Assembly (NCBI GenBank): GCA_963834715.1
Contig: CAWIDE010000006.1
Coordinates: forward strand, 930,001 to 994,000
Length of the DNA stretch: 64,000 nucleotides
Direction of reading: 5' to 3'
Source: CAVSUZ01 sp963834715
GTDB lineage: Bacteria; Pseudomonadota; Alphaproteobacteria; Acetobacterales; Acetobacteraceae
In this document: positions 45,734 to 52,700 of the stretch, piece by piece
Layout of the letters: each line of letters opens with the position of its first letter
Numbering within the stretch: position 1 is the stretch's first letter
The notes under the pieces: generated by a model
What the model was told of the DNA's origin: nothing
The model's database searches: none
What the model saw: only the letters and a program-made list of their open reading frames with translations
Translations under genes and position numbers: made by a program

Positions 45734-45777
45734 GTCACACCCGTGATGGCCGGGCTTGGCCCGCCCATCCACGCAGG
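45734..45777. repeat. Dispersed intergenic repeat, short form
   Basis: A 44-bp segment between rpsA and sppA (TCACACCCGTGATGGCCGGG, ending CCCATCCACGCAGG) with the internal palindrome GCCGGGCTTGGCCCG. It resembles the copy at 40205-40246 and shares its ends with the longer repeats at 48-50 kb. Confidence 0.55.
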
Positions 45778-45790
45778 AAGGTGACCCTGC

Positions 45791-46714
45791 GTGTCCTTTG
45801 AAACCGACCTCCTGATCGACCGGCGGCGCCTCAAGCGCCGTCTCGTCATCTGGCGGGTTGTGGCAGTGCTGGCCGTGATCGCTGCCGTGCTGACGGCCCT
45901 ACGCGGGCAGGGCCTGATCGGCGGGCCGTCAGCGCATGTGGCTTTGCTCCGAGTGGACGGCATCATCACCGATGATCCGCAGCTCGATACCGCGGTTCAC
46001 AAGTTGGCAGCCGACCCGGCGGCCAAGGCGCTGATCATAGCCATCAACAGTCCAGGCGGCAGCGTCGGCGGTGGCGAGGCGCTGCACGATGCCATTGCAC
46101 GTGTGGCCACCGTGAAGCCGGTGGTAGCGGTTATGGGAGGGCTGGCGGCCTCGGCGGCCTACATGATCGCGGTACCGGCGCAGCGGATCTTCGCGTTGCC
46201 GGGCACTCTCACGGGCGATATCGGGGTGTTCCTGACGACGGCGAACTTCGCCGGGCTGCTCGGCAAGCTTGGTATCGATACGGCAGTCATCAAATCGGGA
46301 CCACTCAAGGACGTTCCGAGCCTGACCCAGCCGCTGACCCCCGAGGGCCAGCAAATGCTACAGGGTATCGTCACGAATTTGTACGACCAATTCGTAGCGT
46401 TCGTGGCGCAAGGCCGGCACATGGATCCGGCGAAGGTCCGGCAACTAGCCGACGGACGGCCTTATACGGGGCAGCAGGCACTACAGCTCGGCCTGATCGA
46501 TGCCATTGGCAGCGAGCCGGACGCACGGGCTTGGCTGGCCACCAAGGGCGTGCCGACGAACCTGCCTGTTGAGCGCGTCTCGACCCAGGGGCTGGTGGGG
46601 CGCGCGGTTGAGGGAAGCCTTTCGCCTATTTTTACCGCCTTCTGGAAAAGCCTTACTGCGCAATGGCTTACACTTGACGCTGTGAGCCGTATCTGGCAAC
46701 GTTCCGGGGACTAG
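45791..46714 (+). CDS. sppA: Signal peptide peptidase SppA
   Basis: This is an inner-membrane serine protease that degrades cleaved signal peptides. The 307-residue protein has a single N-terminal membrane anchor (VVAVLAVIAAVLTAL, about residues 21-35) and an S49 peptidase domain. INSPGGSVGGGEAL precedes the catalytic serine in GGLAASAAYMIAVPAQ (about residue 121), and the general-base lysine is in VIKSGPLKD (about residue 170). It is the short, single-domain form. The GTG start at 45791 is followed by MarR-free coding; ihfB starts 21 bp downstream. Confidence 0.93.
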   Translation: MSFETDLLIDRRRLKRRLVIWRVVAVLAVIAAVLTALRGQGLIGGPSAHVALLRVDGIITDDPQLDTAVHKLAADPAAKALIIAINSPGGSVGGGEALHDAIARVATVKPVVAVMGGLAASAAYMIAVPAQRIFALPGTLTGDIGVFLTTANFAGLLGKLGIDTAVIKSGPLKDVPSLTQPLTPEGQQMLQGIVTNLYDQFVAFVAQGRHMDPAKVRQLADGRPYTGQQALQLGLIDAIGSEPDARAWLATKGVPTNLPVERVSTQGLVGRAVEGSLSPIFTAFWKSLTAQWLTLDAVSRIWQRSGD

Positions 46715-46735
46715 AGCGCGATAGGTCAGGCGAGG

Positions 46736-47059
46736 ATGACCAAATCCGAGCTGATCGCCGAACTTGCGGCCGCCAATCCGCATCTGCGCGCGGCCGATAT
46801 TGAGGTGATCGTCAGTACGATCTTCGATGAGATTACGCGCGCTCTGGCCAGCGGCGCGCGTGTGGAGCTGCGCGGATTCGGAGCCTTCACGGCGAAGCGC
46901 CGGCAGGCCCGCACGGGACGCAACCCCCGCACCGGAGAGACGGTGCCGGTTGACGAGAAGGTGGTGCCGTTCTTCAAGGCCGGCAAAGAGCTGCGCAAAC
47001 GGGTGAACACCGGCCAGCAACGGAGAGGCCGGAGCCCGGTCGAGCGTGTCTCTGCCTAA
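46736..47059 (+). CDS. ihfB: Integration host factor beta subunit
   Basis: This is a 107-residue nucleoid-associated, DNA-bending protein of the HU/IHF family. MTKSELIAELAAANPHL is the IHF-beta N-terminus. VELRGFGAFTAKRRQARTGR, then NPRTGETVPV is the DNA-contacting beta arm with the intercalating proline. The C-terminus is extended and basic (NTGQQRRGRSPVERVSA). It sits between sppA and lapA, the usual alphaproteobacterial arrangement. Confidence 0.95.
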   Translation: MTKSELIAELAAANPHLRAADIEVIVSTIFDEITRALASGARVELRGFGAFTAKRRQARTGRNPRTGETVPVDEKVVPFFKAGKELRKRVNTGQQRRGRSPVERVSA

Positions 47060-47077
47060 GCCCTGTCGGGGATTTCC

Positions 47078-47386
47078 ATGCTGCGGCTGCTGATTTCGGT
47101 GCCTTTCCTACTGTTTCTGGTGCTGTTCGTCCTGTCAAACCGGGAGCCGGTGGCAATCGGGTTATGGCCCACCGATGTGACCTGGGATGTGCCTCTGTCG
47201 ATCGCGGTCCTGATCGCGGCGGCGGTAGCTTTCCTTTTCGGCGCTCTCCTGGTCTGGATCACGGAACTCTCCCAGCGGCGGCGCGCCCGCCGCGCCGAGT
47301 GGCGCGTCCGGATGCTGGAAGAGCAGGTGGAGGAGTTGAAGGGACGCTTGGGCGTCCGGGAGGCGGTGGCGCCTCCCGCAGCATAA
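47078..47386 (+). CDS. lapA: LapA-domain (DUF1049) membrane protein
   Basis: This 102-residue inner-membrane protein has two hydrophobic helices (LLISVPFLLFLVLFVLS and LSIAVLIAAAVAFLFGALLV) linked by the conserved SNREPVAIGLWP. A cytosolic coiled coil follows (EWRVRMLEEQVEELKGRLG). In other bacteria LapA is linked to lipopolysaccharide assembly together with LapB. It ends 2 bp before pyrF, so they are cotranscribed. Confidence 0.9.
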   Translation: MLRLLISVPFLLFLVLFVLSNREPVAIGLWPTDVTWDVPLSIAVLIAAAVAFLFGALLVWITELSQRRRARRAEWRVRMLEEQVEELKGRLGVREAVAPPAA

Positions 47387-47388
47387 AT

Positions 47389-48075
47389 ATGGCAGGCCAG
47401 CTCATCGTCGCGCTGGATACCGCCGACACCGGTCAGGCCGCGCGATGGGGGGCGCAAGTCGGGCCGTATTCCGGCCTGGTAAAGCTGGGACTGGAGTTCT
47501 TTGCCGCGAATGGGCCAGTCGGCATCCAGGCCCTTAGCAACTGGCCGATATTCCTCGATCTGAAGTTGCACGACATTCCGAACACCGTGGCCGGCGCGGT
47601 TCGCGCCTTGCTCCCGCTGGGGCCGCGAATGCTGACCCTGCACGCCGCCGGTGGCGGAGCGATGATCGCCGCGGCCCGCCACGCCTGCCTCGATGCCCCT
47701 GGCCGTCCCCTCTTGCTTGCCGTGACCGTACTCACCAGCCTGGATGAGGCGGAACTGACGACGATGGGTGTCCACGGCAGCATACAGGATCAAGTACTCC
47801 GCCTCGCTCGAATGGCGATGGAGCATGGCGCGGATGGGGTGGTCTGCAGTCCCCTGGAGGTTCGCGCGCTGCGGGCGGCCTTGGGGGAACGGGCGCTGCT
47901 GGTCGTCCCCGGCATCCGCCCGCGTGGGACGGAGGCCGCGGATCAGGCGCGGGTTATGACGCCCGAGGAAGCGGTGGCAGCCGGCGCCGACTTTGTCGTG
48001 GTCGGACGCCCCATAACCGGCGCACCCGATCCTGGGGCGGCGGCGCGGGCAATCGCCGAGGCAATCGCGCGGTGA
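47389..48075 (+). CDS. pyrF: Orotidine 5'-phosphate decarboxylase
   Basis: This is the last step of UMP synthesis. The 228-residue TIM barrel shows the substrate lysine (GLVKLGLEFF), the catalytic motif FLDLKLHDIPNTV (about residues 57-69), and the phosphate loop VVVGRPITGAPDP near the C-terminus. ATG 47389 follows the lapA stop by 2 bp; its own end overlaps trpF by 4 bp (GTGA). No defects. Confidence 0.95.
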   Translation: MAGQLIVALDTADTGQAARWGAQVGPYSGLVKLGLEFFAANGPVGIQALSNWPIFLDLKLHDIPNTVAGAVRALLPLGPRMLTLHAAGGGAMIAAARHACLDAPGRPLLLAVTVLTSLDEAELTTMGVHGSIQDQVLRLARMAMEHGADGVVCSPLEVRALRAALGERALLVVPGIRPRGTEAADQARVMTPEEAVAAGADFVVVGRPITGAPDPGAAARAIAEAIAR

Positions 48076-48791
48076 CCGTCCGGGTGAAGATCTGCGGGCT
48101 ACGCGAACCCGCCGGTTGGGATGCCGCCGTCGAGGCTGGGGCGGACTGGCTGGGCCTGGTGTTTTTCCCCCGCTCGCCCCGCTTCGTTACCATTGCCGAG
48201 GCAGCCCGGCTGGCGATCCGTGGGACGGGCAGCGCCGGACTGGTTGGCCTGTTCGTCGCCCCATTCTCGGACGACGAGGTCCGGGCGGTCCTTGATGCAG
48301 TGCCTCTGACAGCACTGCAGGTCTATGAGCGCACGAACCTGCCCACGTCGTCATGCCGACGAAGGCATGCCCCCGGGCCGGCCTGTGGCCGGACCCGGGG
48401 GTCGGCATCCACGCCTTCGGGCGCCCCAGTCTTCGCTTCCATGTCTGACCGGTGCGCCATCCCCATCTGGCGAGCGGTCGGCGTCTCTACGCGCGAAGAT
48501 CTCCCGGCCTCCCCCTGCGGCGCAGAGCGGCTGGTAATCGAAGCCAATCCCCCAGCGGGCGCGACCCGGCCGGGCGGGAATGCGGCGCGATTTGACTGGA
48601 ATGTTCTGCACGGCTGGCAGGCGCCGGCGCCCTGGACCTTGGGCGGGGGCCTGAGCGCCGGCAATGTAGCCGAGGCGATCCGCATCACAGGCGCGCAGGC
48701 TGTCGATGTCTCCTCCGGCGTGGAGGCCGCACCAGGAATAAAGGACCCGGCGCTGGTGCGAGCCTTTATCGAGGCAGCGCGGTCTGCTTGA
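48072..48791 (+). CDS. trpF: Phosphoribosylanthranilate isomerase carrying an in-frame palindromic repeat
   Basis: TrpF catalyses the Amadori rearrangement in tryptophan synthesis. The catalytic Cys is in VKICGLREP and the Asp in QAVDVSSGVE near the C-terminus; WTLGGGLSAGNV is the phosphate loop. At 239 residues it is about 27 longer than usual. The excess (from TSSCRRRHAPGP to about SGAPVF) is encoded by a copy of the dispersed palindromic repeat (48350-48430), which fits in frame between LQVYERTNLP and CAIPIWRAVGVSTRE. Barrel elements on both sides are intact, so the enzyme may tolerate the insert in a loop. trpB does not follow. Confidence 0.9.
   Translation: MTVRVKICGLREPAGWDAAVEAGADWLGLVFFPRSPRFVTIAEAARLAIRGTGSAGLVGLFVAPFSDDEVRAVLDAVPLTALQVYERTNLPTSSCRRRHAPGPACGRTRGSASTPSGAPVFASMSDRCAIPIWRAVGVSTREDLPASPCGAERLVIEANPPAGATRPGGNAARFDWNVLHGWQAPAPWTLGGGLSAGNVAEAIRITGAQAVDVSSGVEAAPGIKDPALVRAFIEAARSA
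48350..48430 (+). repeat. Dispersed palindromic repeat inside trpF
   Basis: The 81-bp element (27 codons) starts GTCATGCCGACGAAGGC and ends CTTCGGGCGCCCCAGTC. Its core is a long hairpin (CCCCCGGG-CCGGCC-TGT-GGCCGG-A-CCCGGGGG at about 48370-48402). It is a coding copy of the repeat family at 48860, 49401, 50337 and 50423. Confidence 0.85.
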
Positions 48792-48859
48792 CATTGGGCG
48801 GCTTGGGCGAGGGTCCCGCACTTCCAACCGGCCCGCAGGGGCGCAAGACTACCTACCCC

Positions 48860-48926
48860 GTCATTCCGACGAAGGCCTGCCCCGGACTTGATCCGGGGTC
48901 GGCATTCATGCCTTCGGCCGCCCCCC
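48860..48926 (+). repeat. Dispersed palindromic repeat copy
   Basis: It starts GTCATTCCGACGAAGGCC and contains the hairpin CCCCGGACTTGATCCGGGG, then GTCGGCATTCATGCCTTCGG. It is intergenic, downstream of trpF, and belongs to the same family as 48350-48430. Confidence 0.85.
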
Positions 48927-49031
48927 GTCCCACCTAGGGATGTTCCTTAGTGAGTTCCTAGCCACGCAGACCTTCCCCGGCCCGGTCCTCATCCACCCCG
49001 CGTTAAGCCACCCACGTCCATAACCACCCCC

Positions 49032-49304
49032 ATGCGAGGCGGGTGGGTTTACATCATGTCCAACCGGCCGAACGGCACCTTGTATATCGGCGTGACAACG
49101 GATCTGACGCGCCGCGTGCGCCAGCACCGGACCGGCGTGGGCTCCGCGTTCGTGCGCAAGTACGGTCTGACCCGCCTGGTTTATGCCGAAGCCCACGCGG
49201 GAAATCGCCGATGCGATCAACCGCGAGAAGCACATCAAGGCATGGCCTCGTGCTGGAAGGTGCGGCTGATACGGAAACCCAACCCAGACTGGCACGACTT
49301 GTAA
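49032..49304 (+). CDS. GIY-YIG nuclease-like protein with two compensating frameshifts
   Basis: This is a small UPF0213-type GIY-YIG protein of 90 residues. WVYIMSNRPNGTLYIGVTTD followed by LTRRVRQHR is the catalytic N-terminus. The ends fit the family (WKVRLIRKPNPDWHDL). The middle (NRRCDQPREAHQGMASC) does not; the neighbouring frame over 49200-49250 encodes the expected EIADAINREKHIKAWPRA. One extra G at about 49201 and one missing C at about 49249 would restore it. As it stands the helix with the conserved glutamate is replaced, so catalysis is doubtful unless these are sequence errors. Confidence 0.75.
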   Translation: MRGGWVYIMSNRPNGTLYIGVTTDLTRRVRQHRTGVGSAFVRKYGLTRLVYAEAHAGNRRCDQPREAHQGMASCWKVRLIRKPNPDWHDL

Positions 49305-49400
49305 TGAAAACATTCCTGGCTGAACTTCGATAGCCCCACGCTACTAGAGGGCTACCCTTCGGCTGCTCCTGCCTCGTAGGGCATGAAGACCGCCTCACTG

Positions 49401-49478
49401 GTCATGCCGACGGAGGCATGCCCCCGGGCGGCCTCTGGCCGGACCCGGGGGTCGGCATCCACGACTTCGGGCACCCCG
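49401..49478 (+). repeat. Dispersed palindromic repeat copy
   Basis: It starts GTCATGCCGACGGAGGCATG, has a GC-rich hairpin (CCCCCGGGCGGCC ... GGCCGGACCCGGGGG) and ends CACGACTTCGGGCACCCCG. It is the copy most similar to the one inside trpF, and lies between the GIY-YIG gene and phaR. Confidence 0.85.
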
Positions 49479-49510
49479 CCCGATCCGCCAACGCCCATGA
49501 CAGCGCGAAC

Positions 49511-50179
49511 CTACGCCGGCTCCCCCGTCGGCTTCACCCCCGCCGCCTTCCGCGCCGGCTTGGCCGCGAGCTGCTGCCGCAGCTCCTCGTTCTCCGCCCG
49601 CAGCCGGGCGATTTCCGCCTCCAGCTCGGCATTGGGCTGGGGCTCGGGTTGCGGTTCCTGCCCGGCAGCCTTCGGCCCCGCCCCCCCAGGCCGGTAAAAC
49701 GGGGTGAACAGGCTCATGGCCCGTTCCACCATGGCGAGGTTCTGCCGGCTCATTTCCTCGATCGCGACATTGCCGAATGGGAACAGGTTGCCCATGGTCT
49801 TCTGCATCGCCGCCCGGATCTGCTCCTGCTGCGCGGCGAACGCGTCCATCGACTGCTCCAGGAACCGCGGAACCAGGCTCTGCATCTGGTCGCCGTAGAA
49901 GCCGATAAGCTGCCGCAGGAACGTGGTCGGGAGCAGGTTCGTGCCCTTGCCTTCTTCTTCGACGATGATCTGCGTGAGGACGGAGCGGGTGAGGTCGTCC
50001 CCGGTCTTGGCGTCATAGACCACGAAATCGCGGCCCTCGCGGATCAGCGCGGCGAGGCTGTCGAGGGTGATGTAGCTGGACGTTTCGGTATTGTACAGAC
50101 GGCGGTTGGCGTACTTCTTGACGACCACGGGGGGGCCGGAAGGTTGGGCGGGTGTTGGTTCGTTGTTCTGGTCGGACAT
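49511..50179 (-). CDS. phaR: Polyhydroxyalkanoate synthesis repressor PhaR
   Basis: This is a transcriptional repressor that binds PHA granules and DNA and controls phasin genes. The N-terminal PHB_acc_N domain (VVVKKYANRRLYNTETSSYI, about residues 18-37, then VYDAKTGDDLTRSVLTQII) and two PHB_acc repeats are present. The C-terminus is Pro/Glu-rich followed by a coiled coil (AELEAEIARLRAENEELRQQ). ATG 50179 begins MSDQNNEP; the longer frame upstream is not family-like. It implies that the organism makes polyhydroxyalkanoate. Confidence 0.93.
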   Translation of the reverse strand: MSDQNNEPTPAQPSGPPVVVKKYANRRLYNTETSSYITLDSLAALIREGRDFVVYDAKTGDDLTRSVLTQIIVEEEGKGTNLLPTTFLRQLIGFYGDQMQSLVPRFLEQSMDAFAAQQEQIRAAMQKTMGNLFPFGNVAIEEMSRQNLAMVERAMSLFTPFYRPGGAGPKAAGQEPQPEPQPNAELEAEIARLRAENEELRQQLAAKPARKAAGVKPTGEPA

Positions 50180-50336
50180 CGATTCGGCTTTCCTGACGGG
50201 CGCACTCCCGGGGAGTTTACAGCAATTTGACGCGGGTGGCGAAAGGGGGAACGCACCGGGCACTCGTTGGGTCGCCTCCGCCGGAGCATCGGCCCGCCGG
50301 AAATGGTGACCCGCGGGGCACGAAACTGCCTGGCTC

Positions 50337-50391
50337 GTCGTGCCGACGAAGGCCTGCCCGGACCCGCATCAGGAGGGCATCCATGCCTACG
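50337..50391 (+). repeat. Degenerate dispersed palindromic repeat copy
   Basis: It starts GTCGTGCCGACGAAGGCCTG and ends GGGCATCCATGCCTACGCC; the central hairpin is reduced. It lies upstream of phaR and 32 bp from the next copy. Confidence 0.7.
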
Positions 50392-50422
50392 CCTTCGCTG
50401 AAGTGCAGAACCAGATGGTCCC

Positions 50423-50491
50423 GTCATGCCGACGAAGGCCCGCCCCGGACGTGATCCGGGGTCGGCATCCACGACTTCAGGCGCCCCAGTC
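50423..50491 (+). repeat. Dispersed palindromic repeat copy
   Basis: It starts GTCATGCCGACGAAGGCCC, has the hairpin CCCCGGACGTGATCCGGGG, and ends ACGACTTCAGGCGCCCCAGT. The right end is nearly identical to that of the trpF copy, which helps to define the unit boundaries. Confidence 0.85.
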
Positions 50492-50854
50492 CTCTCGAAA
50501 CGGAGATTTGTCGTTTAGCTCCCGTCCCAACCTCGCTTCCAGTCACACGAAACTCGCGCCACGCGAGCTTACACTCTGCTACGCTCCTCCTTGCGAGAGA
50601 GAGCAACGCGACAGCAAAATCCAAAAGTGACCTTCGACAACACGCAGGAGCGCCGTGCTGGGTTGTAGTTACACCTCACGCAGCGTGCGCCTTGTAGGAT
50701 GCATAAGTCGCACAGCCAAACCGCCAGCTGAAGATTAAGCTTGCTTTGACGCGCAAGGGCGGCAATAGGTCGGACCGACAAATCGCCATAGAGGGAGTGG
50801 TGCGCTGGTAATTGACGCGGCATTCAGGGGGCTAGCGGCTTTAGGTAGGGACGG
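50492..50854. other. Intergenic stretch without a recognised gene
   Basis: I see no supportable gene, RNA or repeat unit between the last palindromic repeat and the methyltransferase start. Several short open frames exist on both strands, but none resembles a protein family. The base composition is lower in GC than the preceding core genes, marking the edge of the second polysaccharide locus. Confidence 0.5.
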
Positions 50855-51575
50855 ATGTCCAGTATGCGGCTGTGCAGATCTGACTGAATTCGATCGGATC
50901 CCTACTCCTTCTCAGGGCGTAAGTGAGATGTGGATCTGCCGGTCATGCTTGGCTATTGTAAACGGAGCTGCTTATGATGGCTTGGTCAAGCGAGATTTGC
51001 GTGCAATCCAGGCCACAGAGTTTTACTCGGTTCCCAGCTCCGAGGGGAGGGAGTTCCATCAAGAACGGCTAAGGGACTATGAAGAGATTCTTTCTTGGCT
51101 TTGGGCGCAGTATTCGCACGACCGCAGCAGTGCCACGTTCCTCGATTTTGGTGCTGGTCGGGGGTATGCTGCCTTGGCTGCATCCAGGGTATGCCGCCAC
51201 GCCATAATTTGCGAATGGGATGTTCGAGCGGCCGGCGCTGTTCTGAAAGATCTTGGCCACACTCCTGAGAATATCGAAATTGTTCAGGAACTCAAAAATG
51301 CATCGCGAAAGGCGGATATCCTTTTTATGTGGCACGTGCTTGAGCACCTGCCAGCTCCAACCGAGTGGTGGGTGAAGAATTGCGATGCACTTTCCGAACA
51401 CTTCACGGCGTTCGTTCAAATTCCATTGTATAGGCCTGCCTACGTTCAAGATGTCCATTATATCTTTTTTGGAAAGCAGAGCCTGACAGCCTGGGCTTCG
51501 CAGATCAACGCAGAAGTAAAGGAATTTGGATATGATTTGGAGAACGGTTTTCTGACCATGATAGCACAATGTTAG
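50855..51575 (+). pseudogene. SAM-dependent methyltransferase with zinc-ribbon N-terminus, start region frameshifted
   Basis: The SAM domain has motif I TFLDFGAGRGYAALAAS and the post-motif LFMWHVLEHLPAPTEWW. The preceding frame, before ATG 50928, reads CPVCGCADLTEFDRIPTPSQ, then GVSEMWICRSC. That is the paired-cysteine zinc ribbon usual at the N-terminus of these polysaccharide-locus methyltransferases, but it has no start codon. ATG 50855, with AGGTAGGGA before it, is out of frame by two bases. Adding TG (ATGTGTCCA instead of ATGTCC) would give a 240-residue protein starting MCPVCG. From ATG 50928 a 215-residue protein lacking half the ribbon remains possible. Confidence 0.7.
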
Positions 51576-51623
51576 ATCTCTTGTTGCAGCCCGCAGTTTT
51601 GCCTCGGCTCAGGGATCAGTCGC

Positions 51624-52445
51624 TCAATCACGGTAGCTCACGACCTTTAGCCTCTTAAATGCAAACGCAAGATCACGAGAATCCTCGCCTCCCCATAGCT
51701 TGCAGGGTGTTGCCGAATCTCGATGTAAAAACCTGAAGTGCAAGTTCGCGGGTCGATTGGTGATCTCGAAATTAATGGGAAACTCAAAAAATCTGAAATT
51801 CGGCGTGTTTATTCCCATGCGCCAGCAGAACTCGTTGTTAACGGTCACTTCCATGTCTTGAGATGGATGGTTCTTAAAGCAGATTAAGGGAGCAACTGTC
51901 ATTTGGCAATGCAGCCGGGGACTTGTTTCCGGAAGATCTTGTAGCGCGCAATCAAGGCTGCTCTCTTGCCCGGTAGTCCATCTAAAAGAAGGCTCCTGGG
52001 GTAGCCATCCGCTGCGGATGTATTGATTACTATTTCCTCTCTCCGAGAAATCGATATCAATGTGAGACAGAAACGGCCTATCTATAGCCTCGCGGATCAT
52101 CTGGAGTTGGGAGGCTCCGTCTAGCTTCAGTGTAGCTGCACCAAACGCACTGACAGCGCGAATGACAAGCCGGTCATTCAATAGATCTTGGCTGGAAATT
52201 GAAGCCGGAATCTCCAGACGAAAGCCCCAACCACGCCCCTTAGCGTAAACCGACGTTTCGCCTACCGCGACCAATCTGCCACGTTCTACCGCTTCAATGC
52301 GGATTTTACGATCATCGGGGTTCCACTCGTCCGCTACCCATCCGGTTATCTCTCCACTGCGAAACTCATATTCCCCAATTATGCTACTTAGACCATATGT
52401 CGGCCTCATTTTGAGGAATAACCGTCGAACGTACGACGCGATCAC
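51624..52445 (-). CDS. Uncharacterised polysaccharide-locus protein with two beta modules
   Basis: I do not recognise a named family. The 273-residue protein has an N-terminal module (GEITGWVADEWNPDDRKIRI, ending GFRLEIPASI) like the first 90 residues of the neighbouring glycosyltransferase (VIEGWIDIRQAGEIALYIDG ... GFRFYVAAL). The C-terminal module (SGWLPQEPSFRWTTG ... CKLWGGEDSRDLAFAFKRL) resembles a beta-sandwich seen in polysaccharide-biosynthesis proteins. No signal peptide or transmembrane segment is evident. It is divergent from the double glycosyltransferase. A carbohydrate-binding or scaffold role is a guess. Confidence 0.65.
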   Translation of the reverse strand: MIASYVRRLFLKMRPTYGLSSIIGEYEFRSGEITGWVADEWNPDDRKIRIEAVERGRLVAVGETSVYAKGRGWGFRLEIPASISSQDLLNDRLVIRAVSAFGAATLKLDGASQLQMIREAIDRPFLSHIDIDFSERGNSNQYIRSGWLPQEPSFRWTTGQESSLDCALQDLPETSPRLHCQMTVAPLICFKNHPSQDMEVTVNNEFCWRMGINTPNFRFFEFPINFEITNRPANLHFRFLHRDSATPCKLWGGEDSRDLAFAFKRLKVVSYRD

Positions 52446-52700
52446 ACTTTTGTCTCACGATCTTTGCTTTGAGATGGGCTGCGAAAACCAAGAATTGCCT
52501 GGGTCATTGGACTGTCCGCTGCGGTAAGCTCTCGCGGGTGATGCCCCGTGGCAGCGCTGCGAACGGTTGCGCCATAGCCGGCCGCCGAGCCGGTCAGCGG
52601 TCGCCTCTTCGTTGCATGTGCCTCGTGCCCAAAAGGATTCCCAGTAGTCGCGTTACTCTGTTAGAAGGCATGCGATACGAATTATAGTGGGATCGCTTTT

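Noticed and set aside
48350..50491. CRISPR-like or attachment-site repeats
   Set aside because: Spacing is irregular, the units are palindromic and dispersed, and there is no integrase or cas gene.
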